A stretch of DNA of 64,000 nucleotides from Eleusine coracana subsp. coracana (GCA_032690845.1 CM064429.1:10572569-10636568), one strand, 5' to 3'. Shown: positions 34,160 to 46,159, numbered from the stretch's first letter. A program made the numbers and translations. The notes: generated by a model from the letters alone, not told the origin.

Positions 34160-35114
34160 TAGTGCTGTTCAAACGGGCCGTGCCAAGTAGGCCCAGCCTG
34201 GTCCATTTAATTTCATGTCGGGCCAGCCCGATCCAACATCGCGTGTCGTGCTTGGGCCGAGGAGGCAGCCCGATGGGCGGCACGAGTATAGATCGATTAA
34301 GCAGCAGCCCGGTAAAGCACGAATATGGTCCATTAGGCACGGCCCATTACCGGCGCGTTACCAGTCCATTACAAAGCCTGTTATAAAACCTAGGTATATA
34401 ATCTCCCACCGCCTCTCTCTCACTCTGTCCGCCAGTCGCAACGCGCCGCCCTCGCCTCGCTCGCCCCCGTGCCACACTGCGCAGCGCCAGCCTCTGCCTT
34501 GCTCGTCCCCGCCCTCGCGCCGCCGCATGAGCTCGCCCGCCCTCACCGGCCTCAGCGTCGCGCGTGAGCTCGCCCGCCCTCGCAACAACCGCCCTTGTCA
34601 GCCTCAGCGCCGTCCGCCCGCCCCCGTCGCGCTCGCCCTCACGCTGTCGAACCGCCCCCTCGCCGCGGCGCAATCTTATCCTTCTTCTTTCCGTTGTCGA
34701 GAGGTCGAGGGAAGAGGGGAGGTCAGACACCGGTGTTGCGTAGGCCCCCCTCCGCCATTGGTAGCCCCTCCTCCTTCAGATCTGGACAGCACGACGCTGC
34801 GCGAGGCCCCTCTCAGCTCCCTTCTGCCGCGCAACATCGAGGGCGAGCTCCCCTCTGGCACCGCGTCGAGGACTCAGGGTGCTCCTGTCATCAGGCTCGT
34901 GGGCCTCATCGGGCCGTGCGTGCTCACAGACCTAACGAGCTGGCCCGACACAGCTATCCACTTTCGTGTCATGCCGTGGGCCGACACCCAGGAACGTGAG
35001 CTGACACGGCACGACACGAAATGAATTTTGTATCATGTTGTTCTGAAATTCAACGGGCCGTATCTTTCCGTGCTTGGGCCGGCCGTGCCGAGCGACCCGT
35101 TTAGACAGCACTAC
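34160..35114. mobile_element. hAT element resembling the nDart group, 8-bp target duplication
   Basis: The 955-bp element is flanked by the exact 8-bp duplication CAAGGAAC (34152-34159 and 35115-35122). Termini are TAGTGCTGTTCAAACGGGC and its near inverse at the right end (reverse complement TAGTGCTGTCTAAACGGGTC). The termini resemble the rice nDart terminal repeat TAGAGGTGGCCAAACGGGC. Subterminal GGGCCG/CGGCCC motifs recur in both orientations. The GC-rich centre is open in several frames (up to 269 codons at 34215-35024) with Pro/Arg/Ser-rich composition and no domain; it encodes no transposase, so movement would need an autonomous partner. Clean duplications suggest a relatively young insertion. 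Confidence 0.92.
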
Positions 35115-35122
35115 AAGGAACT

Positions 35123-37165
35123 GCTTGACGGAAGTAAACTAGACAGTTGGGCTATGCTCAACTTACGCTAAATTAGACCAATTATTACAGAGCAAACTTT
35201 AACCGACAAAGGTTGTGCTCCGGGTGGTTGGCATTCGACTTCAGCTGGACCCGGTCGAACAAGCCTTGAAATCCTGAGCTGCACAAATCACCGTTTTGCT
35301 TGAGCCTTGAATACAAGGAGATTCCAGCCCATTATTAGCCACCACTGGCCCAGCTTAAATATGTGCACAATGTGGTGCAAGACAGTAGAAGACGGCCCAT
35401 GCCTTTTCCTGCCCCAAATTGGCCACTAACCCTTTATAAAACTAACAATATGTCCGTGTTACGCATATTAAAATAAAAAAAGTTATAGCTAATCATAAAT
35501 TTGTCATGTTCACTTTGTTGTCTACATTATGTATATCATGAAGCGTTATTTTGTAATGTATGTAACTTATGCGAAACCTGACAAAATACAGACGACCAAT
35601 GAAGAAAAACAATGAACTGATCCTCAAATCATAGCAACGACAGTGCAACACCAGCACTTGTACTTGATCCCATTTCGTGTCCTTGATCCTTTTTGACATA
35701 TATGTCACATCTTAATTATCGGTATAATTATGTATAGTGGCTTCCTTAAATCAGAATGTGACATGCATTTGAAGGTCGTCTGTGACATGAGTAATACATG
35801 ATTCGTCTACATGCACTGGTTGTCGCATGCTGCTTCTCAATGAGGAGCTCATGTCAGGTTCGTGATGTGACTCCTGAACAATATGGTAGAGCCTCATATA
35901 TATCAGGTTTGTAATGTGGCTCCTCAATGATGAGCTCGTGTCAGGTGTACCTCGGCTTGCATGAAGTCAGGGTCGTAGTCCTTTGTGGGTAAAACTCACA
36001 TGGATACAACGATGACGTTTGACGCTTGGAAGCTTATCATGACGATGGCGTGCAGTTCTCAACCCAAATCTATTATGATGATTTTGACTTGATGAAGCTC
36101 CACATCGAAAGATTGCACATTTGATTACACATGATCTCTAACACAATGCGGTTTGATTGCATATATTGAACAATTATGCGGTCCAAAAAACAACATGGAT
36201 GTGTACATCCAACACCAAAGTTAACATGAATGAAGACTCACCACGGTGCTCGAACAAAGCTTATCGCGGTGCTTTAATTTGGTGAAGCTCTGTGCAATAC
36301 CTAAAGATTTTGTAGACATAAAAACTCCCAAGTCTATAAAATGACAAGCGCGATACAGAGCTTGATAGGACGTGTGAAAAAAGTTATAAAAATCGACATG
36401 GACACGGAACTCCCAACACCAAATCCAATACTAAACTAAACCAACATCAATCACAATCTCACTTAAATTAATAAGAAGTAGAGATTTAAAGATAAAAATC
36501 GTAGCGGGTCTTTAAATCTGGATAGGTGGAAAAATTACATTTAAAGTATTGCCAAGCTCCACAAGCTAAGGAACAAAAGAGAAATTGAAGCGGCAAAGAA
36601 AAGATAGCGTCCAATTTTGTAGCACCTAATAGAACATTACTAGTAGGTACATAAGCTGATTTAGCGCAGCAGTTTGATGGCAACAATATTTTGTACTTTG
36701 AATGGGGATGAGCTTGTCGACAATAATCTGTCAGTTTATCAGGTGTTATAATCTCTCCGTTAAAAATGGAGAAAAAGAAAGATGCCGATCATGGTGCTTC
36801 ACCCACAACCGTGGAGGTACACGATAAGGCGCACTGACTACCGTCAAAAACTCTATGCACTGCCGCGTCGTTTCTTTATTCAATCTTCTATGGCCACATG
36901 GTGATGCTACCCAACGAAGGAGGCATACCTTTCTTTCGTTAGCATTGTGCAAACGAACTCGATCATAGGGTTGCTTTTGGTCGAATGCCAACAATCCTGC
37001 TCCAAAAGTGAAGTAAAGAGAAAAATAATTTACATTCTCAACTATTTGCTAGCTCGATTAATCATATTACTCTTCAAACTAGAAAATGAAAACCAAATTG
37101 TATGTATATTACTCTTCAAATTGGAAAATAGAAATAAAACAATTTTCATATTTCGACAATCTTAT
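35123..37165. other. Intergenic, no gene recognised
   Basis: AT-rich sequence. A short imperfect duplication around GAGCTCATGTCAGG (35846) and GAGCTCGTGTCAGG (35932) with GTGACTCCTGAA/GTGGCTCCTCAA is visible. No exon chain was found. Confidence 0.4.
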
Positions 37166-37330
37166 GGACATGCCAACGGCCTAGTGGCTAATAAGCATGG
37201 GCGCTTTCGTTGATGGTAGAGGTTCGATCTCTGGCTCCCGCAGCCAGGCCTCCTGAAGGCGCACTATGGATGGTGTTTCATGTGCCACCTCGCAATTCAT
37301 CCAACAATTTTCCAAAACACCATCATAGTT
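37166..37330 (+). mobile_element. tRNA-derived SINE-like element
   Basis: GGCCTAGTGGCTAATAAGC resembles a tRNA A box and GAGGTTCGATCTCTGG a B box about 40 bases later, in plus orientation, followed by unrelated sequence. No tRNA fold is apparent. The right boundary is approximate. Confidence 0.5.
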
Positions 37331-37443
37331 ATTATAGATACAATATAATACGAGTAACTCGGTTGCCTTTACTCATCACTCGTCCTCATCCATTACAAAG
37401 AGCATTTTATCAGTGCTGTGAGGAAGAGAGTACATTTGTGCAC

Positions 37444-37645
37444 AATGGCGGAGCTAGAGTATGATCAAGAGGGGTGCTATCTTATACTATTGGCTTAGCT
37501 TCTTGCTCTTTTTCTAGATTTTTTCTTTCATGGGTACATAAGTTTTGCTTGTGGAAGTGCTAATATGGTGAAAATGAGAGGAGTATAGTTACTTTTTCCC
37601 AGTGGGTGCATCCCCACCCCTATCTACAATGTAGCTCCGCCCCTG
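37444..37645. mobile_element. Mutator-like MITE in the ZDS promoter, 9-bp target duplication
   Basis: A 202-bp element is flanked by the exact 9-bp duplication TTTGTGCAC (37435-37443 and 37646-37654). Its ends, AATGGCGGAGCTAG on the left and GTAGCTCCGCCCCTG on the right, are inverted repeats (GGCGGAGCTA core), with AGGGGTG motifs mirrored just inside. Nine-base duplications are characteristic of Mutator-type transposition. Its right edge is 270 bp upstream of the ZDS start codon, so it lies in the promoter or at the 5' end of the transcript. Confidence 0.88.
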
Positions 37646-37914
37646 TTTGTGCACGTAGCAGAAAAACCTGCAGGGAGTAGGAAATGCCGGCCCGTTTTGC
37701 CTGTTTTGTATGCAACATTGGTGCGGCGTGGTGTTGCCACGAGGCCCCGCGACAAATCCTCGGGCGACGGCATCTTCGGCCGCCCCATCCCTTCCAAGCT
37801 TCCCTCACACAAATTGCGTCTTTTCTTTCCCACTCCCCGACCACTGCCGGCCGGTGCTGCTCCCACCACCGCCACCACCGTCTCGCCGCTGCCAGGCCGG
37901 AAGCTGCCCGCGCC

Positions 37915-40900
37915 ATGGCCTCCGTGGCGGCCACCTCCACTCTGGTCCCGGCGCTCGCCGCCCGCCGGCGCCGTGCGCGGGCGGCGGGGCTCACGCCGAG
38001 GGCGCCGCCGTGCCGGCGCGTCGTCGTGCGGTGCTCCCTCGACACTAACGTCTCCGACATGGGCGTCAACGGTGAGGAACGGGGCCCTGCGGCGGGTCCC
38101 CTCTTATCTGAATCGCCGCGTTCTTTCTTGGTGGTCGGTTTCAGGAAACGTGATGAGCAAAAATGGGATTAGTCATTTAGTTAATCACATCAGTGGTCAA
38201 TATCTTTCCATTGCGTTCGGTTAGTCCTTTTGCATACGCTCTTCAGTCAAACAAAAATTTGCTTTTACTCTCATAGTATCTTTCTGAATATTGTGATTGA
38301 ACATGATGGAACGATATGTAAACAGTAGTCGAATGGTGTTCTAGATACCAATGTTAAAAACGACACTAGACACCATTTTTAGAGTATTAAATTGCTGAAT
38401 TTTGATGCTTCATCGGTTTGAATAATTTTGAAGGCGGTGTTGAATTAAGGATGTTTTCCATGTATGGCAGCTCCCAAAGGGTTGTTCCCCCCTGAACCGG
38501 AGCATTACAGGGGACCAAAGCTCAAGGTTGCCATCATAGGGTCTGGCCTCGCCGGTATGTCCACAGCCGTCGAGCTTTTGGACCAGGGCCATGAGGTTAG
38601 CTGATTTCAGCCGCTAACAGAGCCAAATGTTCTCTTATTCAATTATTCAGGAAAATCACTGCTTTTTAATGGTCCAAATTTGGCATTGTTTTGTTTGCAG
38701 GTTGATTTGTATGAGTCCCGGCCATTTATCGGTGGTAAGGTTGGCTCGTTCGTCGACAAGAAAGGAAACCATATCGAGATGGGGCTGCATGTGTTCTTTG
38801 GGTGTTACAGCAATCTTTTTCGCCTTATGAAGAAGGTACAGACCTCTGTACTTTAACTAGTTGGAAAGTTACTGAAATAGTTATGTTTAATGTTAGTTGG
38901 GCTGCCTTCCATATTGAGATGGGTGACATATATTAGCCTGAAAACTCTGAATTGGTTGAAGGGTGGACTATTTGGAATTAGATGTATTCGGACCTCCTAA
39001 AGTGAACTAAAATTTGAAGTCGTGGGAATGTGTGACAGGGACAAATGCCCTAGCCTAGCTGTCTTTGTGAACCTAATAGTTCATTGGCTTCTTGTTGATG
39101 CTTTTGTCACAGGTATTACTGCCTCAGTTATCTGATTTAAAGGTGTGAAATTAAATATTTTTTTTCAGGTTGGTGCTGACAATAATCTACTGGTCAAGGA
39201 ACACACCCATACTTTTGTAAATAAAGGGGCCACCATTGGTGGTATGTTCTGTTATTTCATACCCATCTATATTCAGGAGCAATGCTGTTATGCTGGAATT
39301 ATTCTTTTCTTGATTACTTTGGAGTTGCTCTGTATTTAAGATTGAATAGAGAAGTGCATTTGTAACATTGTAGGCAAAGTATTTTATCAACTATGAAAAT
39401 TTGCTTGTAGCTGAGATACTTTTGTTGCATGTTCTGCTATGGGATTCATTTGCATTTTTTGAGAAACAAGATTGTTCTGTTGTATACGGCACACTATTTT
39501 CTTTTGCTGCAATAAGCAACTGTTAAGCCAGGTGATTTAAAAGTTAGCCAAAGTTCTGAACTGTATCTTGCATACATGCATGAAACTTGTTTATGTGATT
39601 TCTCATATCGTTTGCCTTGCTCTACAGAACTTGATTTTAGATTTCCGGTGGGTGCTCCATTACATGGCATTCAAGCATTCTTAAGAACGAATCAACTCAA
39701 GGTAAACTCATAATTTAGAACTATTATAATCCCGAAGGAAAATATCAACTCATTCCTGGTTGTCAGCTGTGGTTTAAGTTATAGCTATATTTTGTCCTAT
39801 ATCACTGAAAAAATGAGCTTGGCTTATTGTTTTTCCACTTTTACCTGCTGCTGCCATTCTTTGTCTTGAAATATGTATGATGGAATGGATAATCTCATCA
39901 GAAGTGAAAAATTCGACGCGAGCTTGAAATAAGAGCTGAAGTCTTGTCACCTGTGAATTAACTACACACTACACGATTATACAGTTTCACTAAATGAGTT
40001 AGTACCGAATACTTCAATTATGTTGCAGGTTTATGATAAAGCAAGAAATGCTGTTGCTCTTGCCCTAAGTCCAGTTGTTCGGGCTCTGGTTGATCCAGAT
40101 GGTGCATTGCAACAAGTACGGGACTTGGATGATGTAAGTGTAGACTATTTTGTTTTTTTTATTTAGATTTGTTTGGAGCGTGCATCTATGACATTTGCTG
40201 TGATTAGGAAGTTTCTTTTCACTGTGTTCTCTTATTGTAACTTAATAATGATACTTCTTTTTGTTAATTTAAATGTAAATTTTCATGTGTCCTTTTTCAG
40301 GTGAGTTTCAGTGATTGGTTCATGTCCAAAGGTGGTACTCGAGAGAGCATCACAAGAATGTGGGATCCAGTTGCTTATGCTCTGGGTTTCATTGACTGTG
40401 ATAATATTAGTGCAAGGTGCATGCTTACTATTTTCACCCTGTTTGCCACGAAGACAGAGGCATCTTTGTTACGCATGCTGAAGGGTTCACCTGATGTTTA
40501 CTTAAGTGGCCCGATAAAGAAGTACATAACAGACAGGGGTGGTAGGTATGGTGACTGAGAACACTTTTTTTTCTTGTGGATTGCCTGAACTGCAGTCCAA
40601 TTTTACATCATGTAACATATGCTTCAGGTTTCACTTAAGATGGGGATGCAGGGAGGTTCTCTACGAGAAATCACCTGATGGAGAAACTTATGTTAAAGGC
40701 CTTCTTCTATCCAAGGTAAGTTTTCTCATCAGTATATCACTGGTTAGCTTTGCATGGTTATGCAGCTCGATGAGAAATGGAAAATATGAACAGTTATGTA
40801 GCTGTTGTTTGTATTATCGCTAATATTTTCTCACGCTTGGACATTAGGCGACAAGTAGACAGATTATCAAAGCTGATGCATATGTTGCAGGTTCTTTCCC

Positions 40901-42387
40901 TTATTCGTTGTCTTCTTTGATTAGCGAGCATGTCGAGCCATGCAATATTAACTTTATTTTGCTAACTGCACAGCTTGTGATGTTCCGGGGATCAAAAGAT
41001 TACTACCATCAGAATGGAGGGAATGGGAAATGTTTGACAATATCTACAAGTTAGATGGTGTTCCTGTTGTCACTGTTCAGCTTCGCTACAATGGATGGGT
41101 TACTGAACTACAAGATATGGAGAAATCAAGGTAACTGATATCTTTAGTGTTCTTTTGCTCTTTTGTTATAGTCCTAATAAAAAAAAAGTTCACTATCTGA
41201 TGCTTCCACGCAAATTACTTTTTTTCATTTAAAAATAAGTTTGCAATGCAAATTGTGTTTCTTTATGTGCTGCTCAGTAATACTTTTCTTATCTTTGATG
41301 TAGACAACTGCAAAAGGCAGCTGGTTTAGATAACCTCCTGTACACTCCGGATGCAGACTTCTCCTGTTTTTCAGACCTTGCACTTTCATCTCCTGCTGAT
41401 TACTACATTGAAGGACAAGGCTCCCTGATTCAGTAAGTCTACTCTTTTATATACATTTTTTTAGTTCTGCAGACTCAAATGAATTTTGGCGATTTATAGC
41501 TTTTTGACAGTATTTACGTTTTGACTGTTCATATGAAGTTCTGATTACACTTTGTAGCTTACTGGTTGATTGACAACGCAGAACTACTGATTTAAGTGTC
41601 AAATTGTTTTCCCTTTATGCAAATATACTCACGCTTGTTTCATTTTCAGAGCTGTGCTAACTCCTGGTGATCCATACATGCCATTGCCGAATGAGGAGAT
41701 CATTAGTAAGGTCCAAAAGCAGGTAAGTTTGCAAGTAACATCTAGATTGTTCGCTTCACAAATAATAGAGCGAGATCTCATTTCAAAGCAATAGAAAGGG
41801 GAAGGGGGGAAAGGAAATTTCCTCTGCTTCGATTATTTTTATACTCTTCCTAAGCTCACCTTAATATGAACACATTTTTATTTCTGCAGGTCTTAGAATT
41901 GTTCCCATCTTCTCGCGGCTTGGATGTTACATGGTCCAGTGTGGTAAAAATTGGACAATCTTTGTATCGTGAGGCTCCTGGAAATGACCCATTCAGGCCT
42001 GATCAGAAGACGCCTGTTAAAAACTTCTTCCTGTCTGGCTCCTACACAAAACAGGTATTGTAATTATAATAAAACACTTACCCAGTTACAACCACCAACT
42101 GAAAACATGTGGCAGCAAACTAGCTACTCATTTCAATTCTGTGGTGCCTACGCACTCTTAAAGCTCTGCCCACTCTTAAAGCTCTATGCTAATGAATAGA
42201 ATGATGATGTCCTTTATTGTGTTTCCAGGACTACATTGACAGTATGGAAGGAGCAACTCTCTCTGGTAGGCGAACTGCTGCCTACATCTGCGGGGCGGGA
42301 GAGGAGCTGCTAGCCCTCCGAAAGAAGTTAGTGGTTGACGACAGTGAGAAGCTATTGGGAAAAGTTGAGGCCCTGCAGACGAGTTAG
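37915..42387 (+). CDS. ZDS: Zeta-carotene desaturase, chloroplast
   Basis: ZDS is the FAD-dependent plastid enzyme that converts zeta-carotene through neurosporene to (poly-cis-)lycopene. Fourteen exons assemble in frame to 575 residues: 37915-38071, 38471-38595, 38701-38835, 39169-39241, 39628-39701, 40029-40133, 40301-40545, 40628-40715, 40848-40890, 40974-41130, 41304-41432, 41650-41722, 41890-42054 and 42229-42387, all GT-AG. Residues 1-45 are an Arg/Ala-rich transit peptide. The dinucleotide-binding motif is KVAIIGSGLAG (Gly76, Gly78, Gly81), followed by VDLYESRPFIGGKVGSF. The C-terminus has the carotenoid-desaturase signature FFLSGSYTKQDYIDSMEGA, then LSGRRTAAYICGAG. Length matches rice ZDS closely. 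The gene opens a tightly spaced plus-strand trio with DUF2358 and QCR7; nothing suggests shared function with QCR7. A MITE lies in the promoter. Confidence 0.98.
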
Positions 42388-43166
42388 AACCTTGCGAACA
42401 TACATGCCGGAGTGGCCAACCAAACAATAGCTTTCTTGCCTCTGGGTGCGGGGTGGGTTATTGCAATTGCAGCAGCGACTTCCTGTAAATCCTATTTGAG
42501 CATTGGACCTTCCGCTGCCTAAGCCTCGACATGTTGCTGGTTGTGACGGCTTCGATTTGTAATTTGAAACCAGGGGTTATCTAGGTGGCATACGGGATTC
42601 CATCAGGCAGTGTGTACCATTAGAACTCGATTAGCCATTGGTAAGATTGGATGGGTGATACATAGCGCACACTGTTTCTTACGCCTTATACGAGAAGTGA
42701 TGATTTTTTTTTTTTAATCTTGAAGGTGGGATTCTGGTACTATTATATTACCGCTGAAGTGACTGAACCCGTCTCCTACTCCTGCCCTGTGCAAAAAGTT
42801 TTGTGAATAATTTTTTGAAGTTTGTATTAAATTTTTCAGACTTAAAGCACCTTTTTTTTTATAAGGGAATATTTTATTGATATTTTAGCCATAGATGTGA
42901 TCTTAAAACACCTTTGAGAAGGGGCCTAACAATTGTACCTATTTCTTTCCTGTCCGATTTTTTCAAACAAATCTTGTGTTGTTTCCTAAAGTTTCATCTT
43001 CGAACAATGTCATTCAAACTCTGAATCTTGCTAGTCCTGGTACATGTTGACGTTTTCTTCGCCTAAAAAAAACAAAAAACAAAAAACAAATAAAGAAGTC
43101 TACGTGATCACAAAACATGCTGGAAACAGTGGGAAGGGACCTCATTCCGGCATGTCGCACCGGAGG

Positions 43167-43553
43167 CCTCAGAGCACCCACAACGTATGTGAAAAGTGAA
43201 CCATAGCTGGAGAGAACCGAACCATGAACGTTGTGGCCACGAATCAAACGGAGAGAGAGAGAGAGAGAGAAAAGCGAACCAACTAAATTTGTGGTTCGGA
43301 CCAAAGCGAACCACGATGAATAAAAAAGTCAATTTCAACTACGTCTAGAGGAGAGAGCGCCTGTTCGTAGAAAGAAAACAGAGAAAATAAGTTTTTCCAT
43401 TCTGAAAATTGGGTCCTACCAAGTGCTCAAAATAAGTTTTTCCATTCTGAAAATTGGGTCCTACCAAGTGCTCTTCACATTGCAGCCATCGAACCATACT
43501 AGAGTTCGATTTTCATACGGTTCGCTGTCCGAACCACCGTTGCTATTGCTCTC
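43167..43553. mobile_element. Possible MITE upstream of DUF2358
   Basis: Left AGAGCACCCACAACG and right CGTTGCTATTGCTCT form imperfect inverted ends about 385 bp apart, and GAACCATGAACGTTG, CGAACCAC and GGTTCGGACC/GGTTCGCTGTCC motifs recur inside in both orientations. No target duplication was found. Confidence 0.4.
43384..43473. repeat. Exact 45-bp tandem duplication
   Basis: A 45-bp unit beginning AAAATAAGTTTTTCC and ending CCAAGTGCTC is present twice without a mismatch (43384-43428, 43429-43473), implying a recent event. Confidence 0.93.
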
Positions 43554-43637
43554 ACAAGCCGCGACCTGTTCGTGGTGACCACAGGTTTTTGCGTCCTCTG
43601 AGCCACTGCGGCATTGGGCTGTGCAAGGAAGCAAGCC

Positions 43638-45538
43638 ATGGCTCCAACTCCAAGCTCAACTTCTAAAGCATCCGGCACAAACCTCTTCCGCGCGGAGCTC
43701 CACCAACCCGTTCGCCCCTCGCACGTTGTCCTGGGGAAGAAGACCCATCGCCGTCGCCTGACCGGCGTTGTCCGAGCTGCGTCCGACGACGCGCCGCCGG
43801 TGGTGAGGGCGGCCGTCAGCGCCGTCACCGAGCTCCTCAGGGCCCTGTCCCCAAACTCAAACAAGAAACCCAGGCAAGCTCCCACTGTCATCTTGGAAAT
43901 TGGAATTTGGGTTCCATTGCCATGACATGAGCGTTTATCATTACTTTATGTGGCGCGGCGCGCAGGGATGCTGTTGAGGATGAGGGGGCAGAGCTGGATC
44001 GGCCGCCTTGCGCCAGCGTCGAGGATGTGCTCGCAGTGCTTCAAGACGATTACCGGCGTGCCTACTTCCTCACCGGTACGTGTTTCCATGCTTTGGCCGT
44101 GCTGCATTCGTTTACAAGAGATTGTTGCTTAGGGTTAGAGCATTAGAACATGGACGGCACGTTTGGTTGGAGTCTTGAGAAACATATCTAGGCCAGGCAA
44201 TAGCATCTGACCCCAGATCATCAAAATCCAACGCCTGAAATTGCTGCCTGGCTGGTTGCTGAGCTGAACTAGATAGATCTACTTGTCTCTACCATTGAAG
44301 TTGATAAACTCATACAGAACTGATACACATCATACATGACAATGCGCAACCAATTTCTGAAAAAAGAAACGAATAAATAAATAAATAAAACAATGGAACG
44401 CACAAGAAAACAGTAATAATCAACTCCTCCAGGACTGCAGGTGACTTCACTCCTGGTATATACACGGAAGATTGCTTGTTCGAGGATCCGACAATAAAGT
44501 TCCGTGGTATGTGCAATGATTCTCTTGTACTTCCTTTGGATTTAAATTGTTGATATAGTTAACTTTTTTAATTATATTTGATTATTCGTTTGATTCAAAA
44601 ATTTTGAAAATTTATTAAATATGTTATTATGATTTGTTTTATCATTAAAGAAAATTTTAACTTATATTACCATTTTTAATATTTGAATAAATATTTTGAA
44701 TGAGACGAATGATCAAACATAGCTAAAAAAAGTTAATGACGTCAACAATTAAAATTCAGAGGGAGTAAGTAGCAACCAGGTTAAGCAAATAAATTTGATT
44801 TCACCAAATTTGAGACAAGGATAAAAATAATTATAGCACTGAATGCATTGCTCATCTTAGGACGGTCTAGGTACGCTCAGAATCTGGACCTGTTAGTGCC
44901 CTTCTTCGACAGTCCATCGCTCCAACTGGAAAACATTGAAAAGGTACGAATGTTTGCCTTTGCTAGCTGATTCGCAGCTGTGCATGTCAATTGTCAGTTT
45001 TCAGTAAGCAGCAAGCTCTGTATATTCTAGTTCATCTTCGGACATCATAGACTACTAAATTTCTTGTTTAATAAAACCTTGCGTCCTTGACATTTCAAAT
45101 CTTGGAGGGTTTGAGGGTTGAAACGAAATTCATCAAAGCAACATGGATATTAAGGTACTCCTATTTTCATAAGCTTAAGAAATCTCATCTGCGTTCTGAA
45201 CAATTTTCCATTCATGTGATTTGGAAATGATTTCCGTTGGACTAATACTCCCGTGCCATTTTCAGGACATACTTGAGGCTTCCATGGCGACCACTCGTCG
45301 CCATTAGAGGCAACACAACTTATGATCTGAATGAAGATTACAAGGTAGACACAGATAACCGGGATGCATAAACTTTGTTTCTTTTTATCATCGATGAATG
45401 GAAAAGTTGGAAACAACTCAGTATTGGCATCACACTTGAATTATTCAGGTTACTAGGCACTCTGAGAGCTGGGATGTCTCTGCGCTTGAGGCCATCGGTC
45501 AGATATTCGTATCTGCTCCGGAGCAAGAAGGTAGCTGA
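43638..45538 (+). CDS. DUF2358 (NTF2/SnoaL-like) protein, probably plastid
   Basis: Seven exons assemble to 236 residues: 43638-43873, 43966-44075, 44441-44506, 44861-44943, 45108-45154, 45266-45344 and 45449-45538. Intron 1 uses a GC donor (CAG|GCAAGC) with a normal AG acceptor; the others are GT-AG. Residues 1-50 are Ser/Thr/Arg-rich with few acids, a likely chloroplast transit peptide. The DUF2358 core reads SVEDVLAVLQDDYRRAYFLT, DFTPGIYTEDCLFEDPTIKF, YAQNLDLLVPFFDSPSL, TWILRTYLRLPWRPLVAIRG and TRHSESWDVSALEAIGQIF, an arrangement of the NTF2-like cone-shaped fold. Members occur in plants and cyanobacteria; no activity is established. The chain ends at TGA 45536-45538, about 620 bp before the QCR7 start. 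Intron 3 holds an intact Stowaway element. Confidence 0.92.
44530..44765. mobile_element. Stowaway MITE in DUF2358 intron 3
   Basis: A 236-bp element between TA dinucleotides (44528-44529, 44766-44767). Ends CTTCCTTTGGATTTAAATTG and CAATTAAAATTCAGAGGGAG are inverted repeats, and the internal halves (GATTATTCGTTTGATTCAAA against TTTTGAATGAGACGAATGATC) mirror each other. TA duplications and this sequence are typical of Stowaway (Tc1/mariner-derived). Confidence 0.92.
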
Positions 45539-46159
45539 AGTATGGTGCATAAGTATAGGAAAGAGGAGGAGGTGGGCAACCTCATGGACTACCAATTGCG
45601 GTTTGCGGAATTGCCCAAAAGCTCGATTCCGCACGATGTACAAGTAGTTTTGATGTGAAGTATTGTACATGGTTGTATAGCTAAATAAAAATCCCGTTTA
45701 TGAAAATACAAGTAAGTCTTAGCCATTTTTTATGTGAGGTATTCATTTTGAACACAGGCGTTTGGAATGATCATTTGGCATGTAAGGTGAAACGCTTCTC
45801 TATGTACAGAACTTTCTTTTATTTTGCGAGAGCAATGTACACATAGGTAGTGGTAAACGGTCCATTTGAGAGAGATTTTCTGGTGCACCATTTGTGTTCT
45901 TTTTTTTTTTTGGATAGAGCTATTTGTAATCTCGGGCCCATCTTCGTAGCACTCTTTCAGTAGGCCGCAGGCCCATCTTCTAGAAGCTTTTCGCGGCCCA
46001 GAGAAGAAGCCCAGGTGTTACGCCTTCCCTTTCCTCTGGAAGCCGCGGCGCCAGTCGTCCAGCACATCCAGAAGCATCCACCACTGAGAACACACGGAGA
46101 AAGCCGGAGCTCGGCGAGGCAGCACAGACACAGCAGCAGCCTCTGGTACCTTCTCGAAG
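45539..46159. other. Short intergenic region and QCR7 leader
   Basis: Holds the DUF2358 3' UTR and the QCR7 promoter and 5' UTR. A T-rich run lies at 45900-45911. Confidence 0.5.
45935..46013 (-). promoter_or_regulatory. Cluster of four site II elements upstream of QCR7
   Basis: GGCCCA occurs at 45935-45940, 45970-45975 and 45995-46000, and AGCCCA at 46008-46013; on the other strand these are TGGGCC or TGGGCT, the site II consensus (TGGGCY). Clustered site II elements bind TCP-type factors and are common in promoters of plant genes for mitochondrial respiratory proteins. They lie 147-225 bp before the QCR7 ATG, matching its function. Confidence 0.75.

Larger units (their letters stand above)
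42388..43637. other. ZDS 3' flank and intergenic region before DUF2358
   Basis: Includes the ZDS 3' UTR, then AT-rich sequence, a (GA)n microsatellite at about 43250-43271, a possible MITE (43167-43553) and a 45-bp tandem duplication. The final 100 bases form the DUF2358 leader. Confidence 0.5.

Noticed and set aside
34215..35024. 269-codon ORF on the plus strand
   Set aside because: It is inside a bounded hAT element, is Pro/Arg/Ser-rich and overlaps open frames on the other strand; no transposase or other motif.
37620..38224. ORFs of 149 (-) and 191 (+) codons around the ZDS start
   Set aside because: Shadow frames of the GC-rich ZDS leader and first exon.
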